DNA of 64,000 nucleotides from an uncultured Clostridia bacterium (GTDB lineage: Bacteria; Bacillota; Clostridia; Christensenellales; Borkfalkiaceae). Shown here piece by piece: positions 32,625 to 41,460 of the stretch (the stretch's first letter is position 1; each line of letters starts with the position of its first letter). Under the pieces are notes generated by a model that made no database searches, was not told the DNA's origin, and saw only the letters and a program-made list of their open reading frames with translations. The stretch lies in assembly GCA_947630705.1 (NCBI GenBank), contig CANRIK010000003.1, positions 1 to 64,000 of the forward strand, given 5' to 3'. A program made the translations under genes and the position numbers.

Positions 32625-34697
32625 TTAATTTTCAAATTTATAGTAATACACGCAGCCCGACTGCGAAGGCATGGTGAGGAAAATTCTGCCGTTCTTCACG
32701 GGAACGCGCTCCTCGTTCAAATCGAACGAATAGTCGGCGCAGAAGAACTTGCGAGTCATAAACACTTCGTTTCTCGGCACTCCCAACTGCCATACGGGCG
32801 CGGTGAGACTTATTTCTGAATCGGAGCAATTTATGATGACCGCACAGCACTCGTCCTCGTCGAATCTGCCGTAAATTATATAGCCGTTGCCGGCGTCGAG
32901 TCTCTTTATACTGCCCATTTTGAGGCACTTGATTTTCTTGCGCAGTCTAATGGCCTGTTTATGGAATTCTATCAACTGCCAATCCTCGCTCCCCCAAGGA
33001 TATGTCCGGCGGCAGTCGGGGTCCGTCCAGCCGACCTGACCGGCCTCGTCCGCATAGTATATGCCCGGCGAACCCGGCCACGTGAACTGAATCAAAACGG
33101 CGAGCTCCATGGTGCGCTTATCTATGTTATAGCCGGCCTCCTGCGGACCCTTCGTACGGGTAGTGCCCACCGTGCGGTTCGTGCGGGTGAGAAATCTGGA
33201 ATGGTCGTGATTGGAGAGCTGATTCAAAGCGGAATCGAGCGCCGGACGGGGGAATTTCGACATGTTTTTAAACATCGAGGCGAAGAACGCCTTGCCGTCC
33301 CACAATTTGCTCTCGTCAAAGGCTTCGGAGTGCTTTTCCATGCCCGTAAGAAACCACGTGACGGGCTCCATAAAGGCGTCGTAATTCATTACCGAATCCC
33401 ACTCTTTGCCGTTGAGCCAACTTTCCGGAGAACCGTAGTGTTCCGCAAACACGAACGCCTCCGGATTGGCCTCGCGGACGCGCTCGCGGAATTTTTTCCA
33501 GAACTTATGATTATAGCGCGCGCTGTGACCGAGATCGGCGGCCACGTCAAGCCGCCAGCCGTCCACTTTGAACGGCTCCGAGACCCACTTGCTTCCGGTG
33601 GAAATTATATAACTTTCAAGCTCTTTGCTGTGCTCGTAATTGAGTTTGGGAAGAGTGGGGAAATCCCACCAACCCTCGTACTCGCTCCGCGCTTCGTGAG
33701 GTTTTTTGAATTTGAAATAACTGCGGTACGGGCTCTTCGCCGATTGGAAGGCGCCGACTTCATAGCCCTCCTTGTTGAGGTATATGCCCTCCCTGTCCAT
33801 CCACTTATTGAAGGAGCCGCAGTGATTGAAAACGCCGTCGATAACGACTTTCATTCCGCGACGATGAATTTCCTTTACGAGCTCGATGAAATATTCGTTG
33901 CTCTTTTCGAGATTTACCTGACTTGTCGTACGCTTTATATATTTGGGAGCAAAGCCGTTGTGCTTTTCCCAATGCTGCATTTTATGGTCCACATCCTCTT
34001 CGATGACGGCGAGGTGGGGGTCTACGTGGTCGTAGTCCTGCGTATCGTACTTATGGTTCGACGGTGAAACGAAGATGGGATTGAAATAGATTGCCTCCAC
34101 TCCCAGATCCTGCAAATAATCCAACTTCGACATTACGCCCTGCAAATCTCCGCCGTAGAAACAGCGGACGTCGAGCTCGTCGGGGAATTTATACCATTCC
34201 CTGATTCTCTTCGAATGGCCGCCGGTGTAATAAAATTCACCGTCCTCCACGTCGTTGTCGGGATTGCCGTTGCAAAAGCGGTCGGGGAATATCTGATAAA
34301 AGACGGCGCCCTTTGCCCAATCCGGAACTTTGAACCCGGGAACGAAAGAGAAATTGTATTCCTCCTGAACGTTTTCCATACAACCGAGGCGGTCGTAGTA
34401 AACGATATCGTCCTCGTCGCAGATTTCGAAATAATACTTTATCTGTCTGTCGGGGCACCTGAAAGTGTATTCATAATAGTCGAAATATACATCCTTACGA
34501 ACAGACACGAGTTCTCTGCGCTGTTTTAAGGTCATAGGTTTCATCTCGCGCTTTATGCCGTTTATGACAACATAAACGTTCAAGGCGTCGTTTGCAAGCG
34601 TGCGTATGCGCACGGTTACGCGGTCGCCCACGCAAGGCTCGTACGGGGTCTTGTATCTTCGGGTTTCGTCGCTGAACAGCGCGTTTCTGTTTATCAT
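32625..34697 (-). CDS. Neopullulanase/cyclomaltodextrinase-like GH13 enzyme
   Basis: This 690-residue cytosolic alpha-glucanase has no signal peptide, so it probably acts on imported maltodextrins or glycogen. An N-terminal CBM34-like beta domain (residues 1-130) precedes the barrel: AIYFNPIFVSPSNHKYDTQDY, VVIDGVFNHCG, nucleophile Asp in VDGWRLDVAADLGH, acid Glu in FVFAEHYGS and LSNHDHSRFL. The domain order is that of GH13_20 enzymes. AAAGGA lies upstream of the ATG at 34697. Its promoter is consensus-like. Confidence 0.92.
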   Translation of the reverse strand: MINRNALFSDETRRYKTPYEPCVGDRVTVRIRTLANDALNVYVVINGIKREMKPMTLKQRRELVSVRKDVYFDYYEYTFRCPDRQIKYYFEICDEDDIVYYDRLGCMENVQEEYNFSFVPGFKVPDWAKGAVFYQIFPDRFCNGNPDNDVEDGEFYYTGGHSKRIREWYKFPDELDVRCFYGGDLQGVMSKLDYLQDLGVEAIYFNPIFVSPSNHKYDTQDYDHVDPHLAVIEEDVDHKMQHWEKHNGFAPKYIKRTTSQVNLEKSNEYFIELVKEIHRRGMKVVIDGVFNHCGSFNKWMDREGIYLNKEGYEVGAFQSAKSPYRSYFKFKKPHEARSEYEGWWDFPTLPKLNYEHSKELESYIISTGSKWVSEPFKVDGWRLDVAADLGHSARYNHKFWKKFRERVREANPEAFVFAEHYGSPESWLNGKEWDSVMNYDAFMEPVTWFLTGMEKHSEAFDESKLWDGKAFFASMFKNMSKFPRPALDSALNQLSNHDHSRFLTRTNRTVGTTRTKGPQEAGYNIDKRTMELAVLIQFTWPGSPGIYYADEAGQVGWTDPDCRRTYPWGSEDWQLIEFHKQAIRLRKKIKCLKMGSIKRLDAGNGYIIYGRFDEDECCAVIINCSDSEISLTAPVWQLGVPRNEVFMTRKFFCADYSFDLNEERVPVKNGRIFLTMPSQSGCVYYYKFEN

Positions 34698-34732
34698 CGG
34701 GTCCGTCCTTTACGCCTTATTTTATCTATGAA

Positions 34733-34761
34733 ATTGTATCATAAAAGGCGTTCAAAGTCAA
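34733..34761 (-). promoter_or_regulatory. Promoter of the glucan gene pair
   Basis: TTGACT (34761-34756) and TACAAT (34738-34733) are spaced 17 bp on the - strand, 35 bases before the neopullulanase-like start. Confidence 0.75.
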
Positions 34762-34909
34762 TACAGGTTTATAAATCGGCGGCATAAAATTAAAACGAAA
34801 AGAGTAATCGCTCTTTAAAGAGCCGAAAACCTCCGAAATGCGGCGGCCGAGGGCATAAATTCCGTCGAAAACAGAGAACGGACGGAGATACTCCGTCCGC
34901 TATTGCCGT

Positions 34910-36916
34910 TCAATTTAAAATTACGTCTTTCAGACTTTCGTATTTTTCCGCCGCGACGCGCGACAAAACAGTGTAATCGAACGCCCCCGAAAAGGCCTCG
35001 TCGGAAATTGCCTTGGCGGTGAAAATGACGTCGGCGGAGAAGTGCAGATTTTTGATTTCGGAAAGTACTCTTCCCGATTGCCGCGTGCCCATAAAGTCGC
35101 CGCCGCCGCGTATTTTGAGATCGGCTTCGGCAATCTCAAATCCGTCGGAACTGTTCCTGATTACATTCAATCGCGTGCGAGCCTCCTCCGTATCGGCGCC
35201 CATTAGCAGAAAACAATAGCTCTTTTTATCGCCCCTGCCCACTCTGCCGCGCAGTTGATGTAATTGCGAAAGCCCGAATCTTTCGGCGTTCCAGATTATC
35301 ATTGTGGTCGCGTCGGGCACGTCTACGCCCACTTCTATTACGGTGGTGGACACGAGGCAGTCGAATTTTTTGGCCCTGAACGCCTCCATGATTTCGTTCT
35401 TCTCTCTGTCGCGCATCTTCCCGTGCAAAAGCGCTATGCGAACGCCCTTCATTTTGCTTTGCAGTTCCTCGAAGAGTTCGGTCACGGACATAATCGTGCC
35501 CTCTTCGTCGCCCTCTATTTTCGGACAGACGAAATAGGTCTGCAACCCGAGCTCGGCCTGTTGAGCCACGTACCGATACATATCGCCGTACTTGCGTTCA
35601 GGAATTATGGCCGTGGTTATGGGCTGACGGGAGCGCGGCTTGTCTTTTATCGTGGTTATGTCGAGGTCGCCGTAAAATATGAGGGAGAGCGTGCGCGGAA
35701 TGGGAGTCGCCGACATTACGAGAACGTCGCAGCCGTCGCCCTTTTCGGAGAGAGACGAGCGCTGTGCAACGCCGAAGCGGTGCTGTTCGTCGCAGACGAC
35801 GAAGGACAGCCGATTGAATACGACGTCGCTCTGAATTACGGCGTGAGTACCGCAGACGATATCTACGGAACCGTCCTTTAACCCACTCTTTATTTCGCGC
35901 TTTTCGGCCGCCGACGACGATCCTGTGAGAGTACGGACGGCATACTCCGGAAAATATTTCTCTATGAGAGCGGCATTTTGACGGGCCAGCACTTCGGTAG
36001 GCGCGAGCATCGCCGCCTGATATCCCGATTTAACCGCCATATATATTCCGGCAAGCGCCACCGCCGTTTTGCCGCTTCCGACGTCGCCCTGTAACAGACG
36101 GTTCATCTTATGAGGAGAATGTAAGTTTTCGTAAATAGCGTCCACCGCCTCTCTCTGACCGTCGGTGAAGGCGAAGGGAAAGCGCGATATAAATCCGTCG
36201 AGCTCCTCACGCGTGACGGAATATCTGTTCATGCGCGCGTCGTCACGGCCGCCTTTTATAACTTTGAACGCCGATATCAAGAGAAAATATTCTTCGAGAG
36301 CGATGCGCTCCGCGCCTAACTTTTCGTCGTCGGGAGATTGGGGCTCGTGCACCTTCAAGTAGGCCTCTTTCAAGGGAATGAGCCCGTATTTTTTCTGCAA
36401 TGCCACGGGGATATTCGAGGGGCAATCGACGAGAGAGAGCGCCTGACGCACCGACGCGCGGACTACTCCCTGCGTAAGGGATCCGGCAAGCGGATACACC
36501 GGAATAATGCCCTGCAAACGCGCGGATTTTTCGGCCTTTTCGAAAGACGGATTCACCATCTGACTGCCCATGCCGTACTTATTTTGCACTCTGCCGTAAA
36601 AGAGGTATTGACCCGTTGTGAGCCGCTGTGCCACATAAGGTTGATTGAACCATATGGCGGTGAAGAGATAGCCGCTCTGCTGGCACAGCGCCTTGACGTA
36701 AGGACGCTTCGAGTAGCGGTTCATCTCCACGTTCAGAACTTCGCACGCTGTCAAAATGACGTCGTTATGATAGGCGTCTTTAAGCGGAGTAACGTGCGTC
36801 AAATCGAGATAATCCCTCGGGAAGTGCCGCACAAGCTCTTCAACAGTGTAGATATTCAGTTTGTTGAAATCCTTCTCCCTCTTTTCGGAGACGAACTTCA
36901 AAGAAGTGAGCTTCAT
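34910..36916 (-). CDS. recG: ATP-dependent DNA helicase RecG
   Basis: It remodels stalled forks and Holliday junctions; 668 residues. An N-terminal wedge/OB domain at about 60-150 includes LTGQYLFYGRVQ. Walker A is LLQGDVGSGKTAVAL (about 275), DEQH is the box in VVCDEQHRFGV, and VMSATPIPRTL motif III and QLHQLRGRVGRG motif VI follow. The C-terminal TRG-type segment has LKIRGGGDFMGTRQSG. It closes the asp23-fakA-recG block, which is conserved in Firmicutes. A GC hairpin (CGGACGGAG/CTCCGTCCG) lies just beyond its stop at about 34883-34900. Confidence 0.96.
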   Translation of the reverse strand: MKLTSLKFVSEKREKDFNKLNIYTVEELVRHFPRDYLDLTHVTPLKDAYHNDVILTACEVLNVEMNRYSKRPYVKALCQQSGYLFTAIWFNQPYVAQRLTTGQYLFYGRVQNKYGMGSQMVNPSFEKAEKSARLQGIIPVYPLAGSLTQGVVRASVRQALSLVDCPSNIPVALQKKYGLIPLKEAYLKVHEPQSPDDEKLGAERIALEEYFLLISAFKVIKGGRDDARMNRYSVTREELDGFISRFPFAFTDGQREAVDAIYENLHSPHKMNRLLQGDVGSGKTAVALAGIYMAVKSGYQAAMLAPTEVLARQNAALIEKYFPEYAVRTLTGSSSAAEKREIKSGLKDGSVDIVCGTHAVIQSDVVFNRLSFVVCDEQHRFGVAQRSSLSEKGDGCDVLVMSATPIPRTLSLIFYGDLDITTIKDKPRSRQPITTAIIPERKYGDMYRYVAQQAELGLQTYFVCPKIEGDEEGTIMSVTELFEELQSKMKGVRIALLHGKMRDREKNEIMEAFRAKKFDCLVSTTVIEVGVDVPDATTMIIWNAERFGLSQLHQLRGRVGRGDKKSYCFLLMGADTEEARTRLNVIRNSSDGFEIAEADLKIRGGGDFMGTRQSGRVLSEIKNLHFSADVIFTAKAISDEAFSGAFDYTVLSRVAAEKYESLKDVILN

Positions 36917-36996
36917 ACCTTTTTAAATTATAAAAATAAATTATTTGCCGCGACTTTGGAGAGTGAAGTTAATATTCATTAACGGGACGCATAATT

Positions 36997-37186
36997 AGCG
37001 CGAGGCCTCTTCCGTGGGGAGCGTACTTTGCGTACGCGACCGAGGAGAGACGAAAGCGCGACATGGCAGAACATTATTTTGTAATCGCATAGAAACGAGT
37101 TATGCGAGGAGCGCGAGGATTCTTCCGTGGGGAACGTACACAGACGTACGCGACCGAGGAGAAACGAAAGCGCGACAATGCAGAAC
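36997..37186. repeat. 76-bp direct repeat pair between recG and fakA
   Basis: Copies at 36997-37072 and 37110-37186 are about 85 percent identical. Each has a hairpin-forming core (GCGTAC ... GTACGC) flanked by conserved CTTCCGTGGGGA and GACCGAGGAGA blocks. The interval 36917-37212 holds no protein gene. Confidence 0.8.
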
Positions 37187-37212
37187 GAAGTTTATATGCG
37201 ATTAAACGGCAT

Positions 37213-37252
37213 AAAAAACGGGGTCGGCGCCGCACATAAAAACGCCAACCCC
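37213..37252 (-). terminator. Rho-independent terminator of asp23-fakA
   Basis: A 10-bp stem GGGGTTGGCG/CGCCGACCCC on the - strand is followed by six T residues. It separates fakA from recG. Confidence 0.8.
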
Positions 37253-37267
37253 ACCCTGTGATTTGAT

Positions 37268-38926
37268 TTATTCAAGAGACACCATATAGTAGTATACGGG
37301 CTGACCGCCGAAATGGAAGTCCACGTCGCAATCGGGGAATTCCTCTCCGATTTTTGCGGCGAGAGCCTCGGCGTCCTCCTCGGACACGCCCTCTCCGTAA
37401 TACAGAGTTATCATTTCGTGGTCCTCGCGTTTCAGCGCCTTGATGAGTTTCAATGTTGTGTCGGGTATATTTTCGCCCTTGGCAAGAATTCTCTTGTTGT
37501 CGAGGCCTATTATATCACCCTCTTTGAGCTTGAAGCCGTTCATAGTCGTGTTTCGCACGGCGTAAGTGACCTGACCGGAGGCAACGTTGTCGATTGCGTG
37601 GGTCATGTTGGTTTTATTCTCCGGAACGGACGCCTCTGGATTGAATGCGAGCGCCGCCGCAAAGCCCTGCGGAACGTTTTTGGTAGGAATCACGTGTATG
37701 GTCCGCTTCGTGACGAGCGCCTTGGCCTGTTCCGCCGCAAGAATTACGTTGGAATTGTTGGGGAACACGAACACGTTGGAAGCGTTTATCTTCTGAACCG
37801 CGTCGGCTATGTCCTGCGCGGAGGGGTTCATGGTCTGTCCGCCCTCTATAACTCTGTCGCACATTAGGTCTTTGAAAATTTCTTCGAGACCCTTGCCGGC
37901 GCAGATGGCGAGCATGCCCATCTCCTTTTTCTCGGCTTCGAGTTTGGCTTTGAGCGCGCGATTTTCTTCGAGCATGTTCTCTATTTTTATTCTGTCGAGT
38001 TCGCCCAATTCGAGAGCGTATGTGAGCGCTCTGCCCGGCGTATTGGTGTGAACGTGAACCTTTATAAGTTCGAGGTCGCCTATGCAGATAACGCTGTCGC
38101 CTATCTGCATGAGCTTTTCTTTGAGCCTGTCGATATCGGCAAGCGTGGTCATCTGTTTGAGATTTATAACGAAAAACTCCGTACAATAGGCAAATTCAAT
38201 GTCGCCCAAATCGAGATTTATTATATCGGAATTGTCTCCGAAGAGATCTTCATCGCTCTTTTTTGTGTCGGCGGCGGCTTCGGTGGGGATTTCGCCGAGT
38301 TCTTCGGATTCGCCGGAGATTGCGGCAAGGAAACCGCGCATTATATGCATGAGACCCACGCCGCCCGAATCGACGACTCCCGCCTTTTTGAGGACGGGGA
38401 GAAGCTCGGGGGTCTTTGCGAGGGCGTCGTCGCCCACTTCGATGAGAGCCTTCAAGAACTCCACAAAGTCCTTATGTTTGCTTGCAAGTTTACCGGCGGA
38501 CTCGCTCATAAGTCTTACGACGGTGAGAATGGTTCCCTCTTTGGGAATGGATACAGCGCCGTAAGCCACTTTTGTGCCGGCTTCGAGCGCCTTGGCAAAA
38601 GTTCTGGTATCGAATGAGTCCTTGGTATCCTTTACGACCGAGCAGATACCTCTGAAAATCTGGGAGGAAATAACTCCCGAATTGCCTCTCGCGCCTTTTA
38701 ACGCGCCCTTCGAAACGGCGTCGCAGATTTCCTGAAAGCGGTTGGAAGTGCAGGCGTTCATCTCCTTTACGGCAGATTGAAGGGTGAGTGACATGTTTGT
38801 GCCCGTATCTCCGTCGGGTACGGGGAAAACGTTGAGGGCGTCGACTTTTGCCCTGTTTATTTCAAGCATTCTGGCACCGGACGCTACCATTTTACGGAAT
38901 TCGGTGCTATTGATTGTTTTTTGCAT
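37268..38926 (-). CDS. fakA: DAK2-domain fatty acid kinase catalytic subunit (FakA/YloV)
   Basis: It phosphorylates exogenous fatty acids presented by FakB/DegV-type binding proteins; 552 residues. The N-terminal DAK2 kinase domain at 1-200 has NVFPVPDGDTGTNMSLTLQ, whose aspartates hold Mg-ATP, and GARGNSGVISSQIFRG. The middle and C-terminal YloV domains follow (residues about 210-552). AAGGAG before the ATG at 38926 sets the start. It follows the asp23-like gene, as in most Firmicutes. The partial DegV gene at the right end of the window could supply its FakB partner. Confidence 0.92.
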   Translation of the reverse strand: MQKTINSTEFRKMVASGARMLEINRAKVDALNVFPVPDGDTGTNMSLTLQSAVKEMNACTSNRFQEICDAVSKGALKGARGNSGVISSQIFRGICSVVKDTKDSFDTRTFAKALEAGTKVAYGAVSIPKEGTILTVVRLMSESAGKLASKHKDFVEFLKALIEVGDDALAKTPELLPVLKKAGVVDSGGVGLMHIMRGFLAAISGESEELGEIPTEAAADTKKSDEDLFGDNSDIINLDLGDIEFAYCTEFFVINLKQMTTLADIDRLKEKLMQIGDSVICIGDLELIKVHVHTNTPGRALTYALELGELDRIKIENMLEENRALKAKLEAEKKEMGMLAICAGKGLEEIFKDLMCDRVIEGGQTMNPSAQDIADAVQKINASNVFVFPNNSNVILAAEQAKALVTKRTIHVIPTKNVPQGFAAALAFNPEASVPENKTNMTHAIDNVASGQVTYAVRNTTMNGFKLKEGDIIGLDNKRILAKGENIPDTTLKLIKALKREDHEMITLYYGEGVSEEDAEALAAKIGEEFPDCDVDFHFGGQPVYYYMVSLE

Positions 38927-38999
38927 AGTACTCCTTTTAAATGACTCGGCTGACACAGCAAACTCGCACAATCCCGAAAATCGGACTGTGCGAACGAAA

Positions 39000-39350
39000 T
39001 TATAGCTTTACGCCGATAATGTTGACGTTTACGGTATCCACTATCATACCGGTAAAATGTTCAACCTTGTATTTTATGCTCTCTTTCAAAGATTCCGCAA
39101 CGGCGTTTATGGAAACGCCGTACTTTATTATGACATTGACATCGATAAAAATTCTGTCGCCGTTCGTTACTACCTTTACTCCCTTTCCGTCGGTCTTTCT
39201 TTTCAAAAGTTCGGAGAGCGAATCGGTAATGTTGCGAGAAACGGTGTCCACTATTCCGTAGCACTCCAAAGTAGCGCTTTTAGCCACCTTTGCGATGGCC
39301 GAATCGGATATTGAAATTTTACCGTATACATTGCTTGTGTTTACAGACAT
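39000..39350 (-). CDS. Asp23/Gls24 family protein (YloU-like)
   Basis: This is an envelope-stress-associated cytosolic protein of 116 residues. The family pattern is clear: GKISISDSAIAKVAKSATLECYG (seen as ISDSAIAKVAKSA), then VNVIIKYGVSINAVAESLKE and a C-terminal VNVNIIGVKL. It occupies the conserved place between rpmB and fakA and is divergent from rpmB. Its exact molecular role is unclear. Confidence 0.92.
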   Translation of the reverse strand: MSVNTSNVYGKISISDSAIAKVAKSATLECYGIVDTVSRNITDSLSELLKRKTDGKGVKVVTNGDRIFIDVNVIIKYGVSINAVAESLKESIKYKVEHFTGMIVDTVNVNIIGVKL

Positions 39351-39492
39351 AACATTTACCGTCCGATTGTTATTTTATACCATTTAAAAGTATTTTGCAA
39401 GTATTTACCGACAATTATCTGTATTTCGTCGGATTTATATATAAATATTTGGGAAAAATCTTAAAATTTTAAAACTTTGCCGCCGTTTTTGA

Positions 39493-39521
39493 TTGATTTT
39501 TTTAAAAAGCCGTGTTATATT
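39493..39521 (+). promoter_or_regulatory. rpmB promoter
   Basis: TTGATT (39493-39498) and TATATT (39516-39521) are spaced 17 bp, 63 bases before the rpmB ATG. Confidence 0.65.
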
Positions 39522-39584
39522 AAAAAAGGTCGCTATCGAAACGGCTTTATTTTTAACGATTTTATCCCACGGAGGTATAATAAT

Positions 39585-39767
39585 ATGTCGAGAGTTTGTG
39601 AAGTTTGCGGCAAGGGCCAGACCAGCGGTAACAACGTAAGCCACTCCAAGAGAAGAACGAGAAGAACTTTCAAGGCAAACGTTCAGAAGGTTTCCTATGT
39701 AGTCAACGGTAAAGTAACCACCGGCTACGTTTGTGCAAGATGCCTCAAATCCGTTGAAAGAGCATAA
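39585..39767 (+). CDS. rpmB: 50S ribosomal protein L28
   Basis: This structural protein of the large ribosomal subunit has 60 residues. It is the zinc-binding form, with CEVCG at the N-terminus and CARC at the C-terminus. The body is the usual [24 protein letters not shown] lies nine bases before the ATG. It is a single gene ended by a strong terminator. Confidence 0.98.
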   Translation: MSRVCEVCGKGQTSGNNVSHSKRRTRRTFKANVQKVSYVVNGKVTTGYVCARCLKSVERA

Positions 39768-39787
39768 ATTTTTTCTGCAAATAAATC

Positions 39788-39822
39788 GGCGGCGGAAGCT
39801 GAATGCTTCCGCCGCCTTTTTT
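39788..39822 (+). terminator. rpmB terminator
   Basis: The 12-bp stem GGCGGCGGAAGC/GCTTCCGCCGCC is followed by six T residues. Confidence 0.92.
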
Positions 39823-39855
39823 ATGTTCCGAAAACCTTGAAATTCCGAGGAGCAG

Positions 39856-41367
39856 TCAGGCTCCGTTAAATTTGCCCGTAAATTCGACTTCTGTTTCGGT
39901 AAACTTCACCTTTAAACTGCGAGTGGCGAACAGGCAAAGATACATATAATCGGAGTCTATGAGGTCGAGTTTGAAATCGAAAAACCGCCGTGAAAATACC
40001 GCGTCGGCCGTCTTGAACACGGCCTCCGTTTTCTGACCCTCGCGAACAATAACGAGATCGAATTTCTCGCCAACCGAAAAGACTGCACCGTTGTCTTCGG
40101 CTTTGAGCTCGGCGCTTTCGCGTGAGAATATTGCCTTGCCTTCCGGATATCCCAGCGCGCCGGATACGATATAGTTTCCGATAGGCGCGACGTCCGCGCG
40201 GTAGAGGTATATATCGTCGCGAAGCATAAGACCGAAGGCGCTCTGCAAGTTGGCTCCGCCTCCGGCTTCGAGAATTTCCGCCCTTGCGCGAGCGCGGAAA
40301 TTCATGTCGGAAGGAATCTGCATAAACGCCGCGGCAAAGCCGTCGGCAGAGGAAGATATCTTGCCCTTCGCCTGTTTCGGATCCGACCAGACCACAAAGC
40401 CGCCATTATCAAACTCTGCTCCGAAGGGCGAAAAACCGTCGCCGCCGACATCGCCCATCACGGTGGAAAACCAACGGCCGTCGGGGGACAGGCTCTTTTC
40501 AGAAGCTCTGTTTTTATCGAACGGAGAGTAGACCGGACGGAAATAATCGGCGCGCACGGCGGACTTGAAATCGGTTGAAAAATCGGGAGCCGCCGCGTCT
40601 TTGAGGACGTAACTTTTGAGCGCGCAGTCGCTTTTTGAAAGGGCTTTGCAAAATTCGTAAGCCACGCGCTTCGCGCCGTATTCGTTGAGGTGGGTGCCGT
40701 CCATTCCGGCCGGAACACATTCGGATTTCTCTCCCAGATAAGTGGAATGAGAATGAAAGAATACGGCCTCTGAATTGTTTGCCTTGTAAATTTTACGGGT
40801 AATCTCCGTAAGGTCGATTACGGTAACCCCCACGGCCTTGCCCAAAAGCCGTATTGCCTCGGCATAGTCGCCGAAGGGCGTTTTGTGCACGCACGACCCG
40901 ACATATTCGCCGGACGGGTCGTACCTTACTATCGGAGTACAGAGTATCGGCACCGCGCCCGAACGCCTTGCCGGTTTGATATAATTTTCGTTCAGGTTAT
41001 ATGCGAAGGAGACGCCGTTTTCGGATGAACCGTCATCGTAACTTTTGGAGGCGTCGGTAAAGCGCGCCGCGTCCTCCCTCTTTTCGTCGTTATGTCCGAA
41101 GCCTATGACGAGATAGTCGCCCTCGGCAAGCTCCGAAAGCAACCTTGCGTAATTGCCGCTCCCGTCGGTGAGAAAATCGAGAGAACTTCTGCCCGACAGA
41201 GCGAGGTTTACGATCTGCGACGGCGACCGGAGATTGAGATATCGGTGAAGCTGCGTGCCGTAGCCGTAGCGCGGCAGATAGATCCTGTCGAGCGCGGCGG
41301 AGTAGTCGCACACCGTGGAGTCGCCGACTATGAATATTCTATTTTGGAATTTCGGAGAATTTTTCAC
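39856..41367 (-). CDS. SGNH/GDSL esterase with C-terminal beta domain (rhamnogalacturonan acetylesterase-like)
   Basis: This carbohydrate esterase candidate has 503 residues and starts at GTG (41367) with GAGGAT upstream. The N-terminal SGNH domain at about 10-245 has the serine block IVGDSTVCDYS, the Gly block, the Asn block in VIGFGHNDEK, and the catalytic DGTHLNEYGAK at about 224-235. The C-terminal half at about 260-500 is an all-beta region that may bind carbohydrate. No signal peptide is seen, which is unusual if the substrate is pectin, so an imported oligosaccharide is possible. It interrupts the conserved order thiN-rpmB. Confidence 0.82.
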   Translation of the reverse strand: MKNSPKFQNRIFIVGDSTVCDYSAALDRIYLPRYGYGTQLHRYLNLRSPSQIVNLALSGRSSLDFLTDGSGNYARLLSELAEGDYLVIGFGHNDEKREDAARFTDASKSYDDGSSENGVSFAYNLNENYIKPARRSGAVPILCTPIVRYDPSGEYVGSCVHKTPFGDYAEAIRLLGKAVGVTVIDLTEITRKIYKANNSEAVFFHSHSTYLGEKSECVPAGMDGTHLNEYGAKRVAYEFCKALSKSDCALKSYVLKDAAAPDFSTDFKSAVRADYFRPVYSPFDKNRASEKSLSPDGRWFSTVMGDVGGDGFSPFGAEFDNGGFVVWSDPKQAKGKISSSADGFAAAFMQIPSDMNFRARARAEILEAGGGANLQSAFGLMLRDDIYLYRADVAPIGNYIVSGALGYPEGKAIFSRESAELKAEDNGAVFSVGEKFDLVIVREGQKTEAVFKTADAVFSRRFFDFKLDLIDSDYMYLCLFATRSLKVKFTETEVEFTGKFNGA

Positions 41368-41435
41368 TTTTTATCCTCGATTTTGTCTGCGGCAACCGAA
41401 CTTTAACAGCTTATGCCGAGTTATTCCGCCGAATT

Positions 41436-41460
41436 GAAAACGGCGGTTCTCAACCGCCGT
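41436..41460 (-). terminator. Terminator overlapping the LRR gene stop
   Basis: ACGGCGGTT-GAG-AACCGCCGTTTTC on the - strand. The hairpin includes the last codons of the LRR gene. Confidence 0.7.

Noticed and set aside
32961..34067. Long open frames opposite the amylase-type, xylA, priA and rsmB genes
   Set aside because: These are antisense shadows of GC-rich third positions in confirmed genes and have no motifs or ribosome sites.
36997..37186. Integron attC-like sites
   Set aside because: The conserved GTTRRRY/RYYYAAC ends are missing and no integrase or cassette gene is near.
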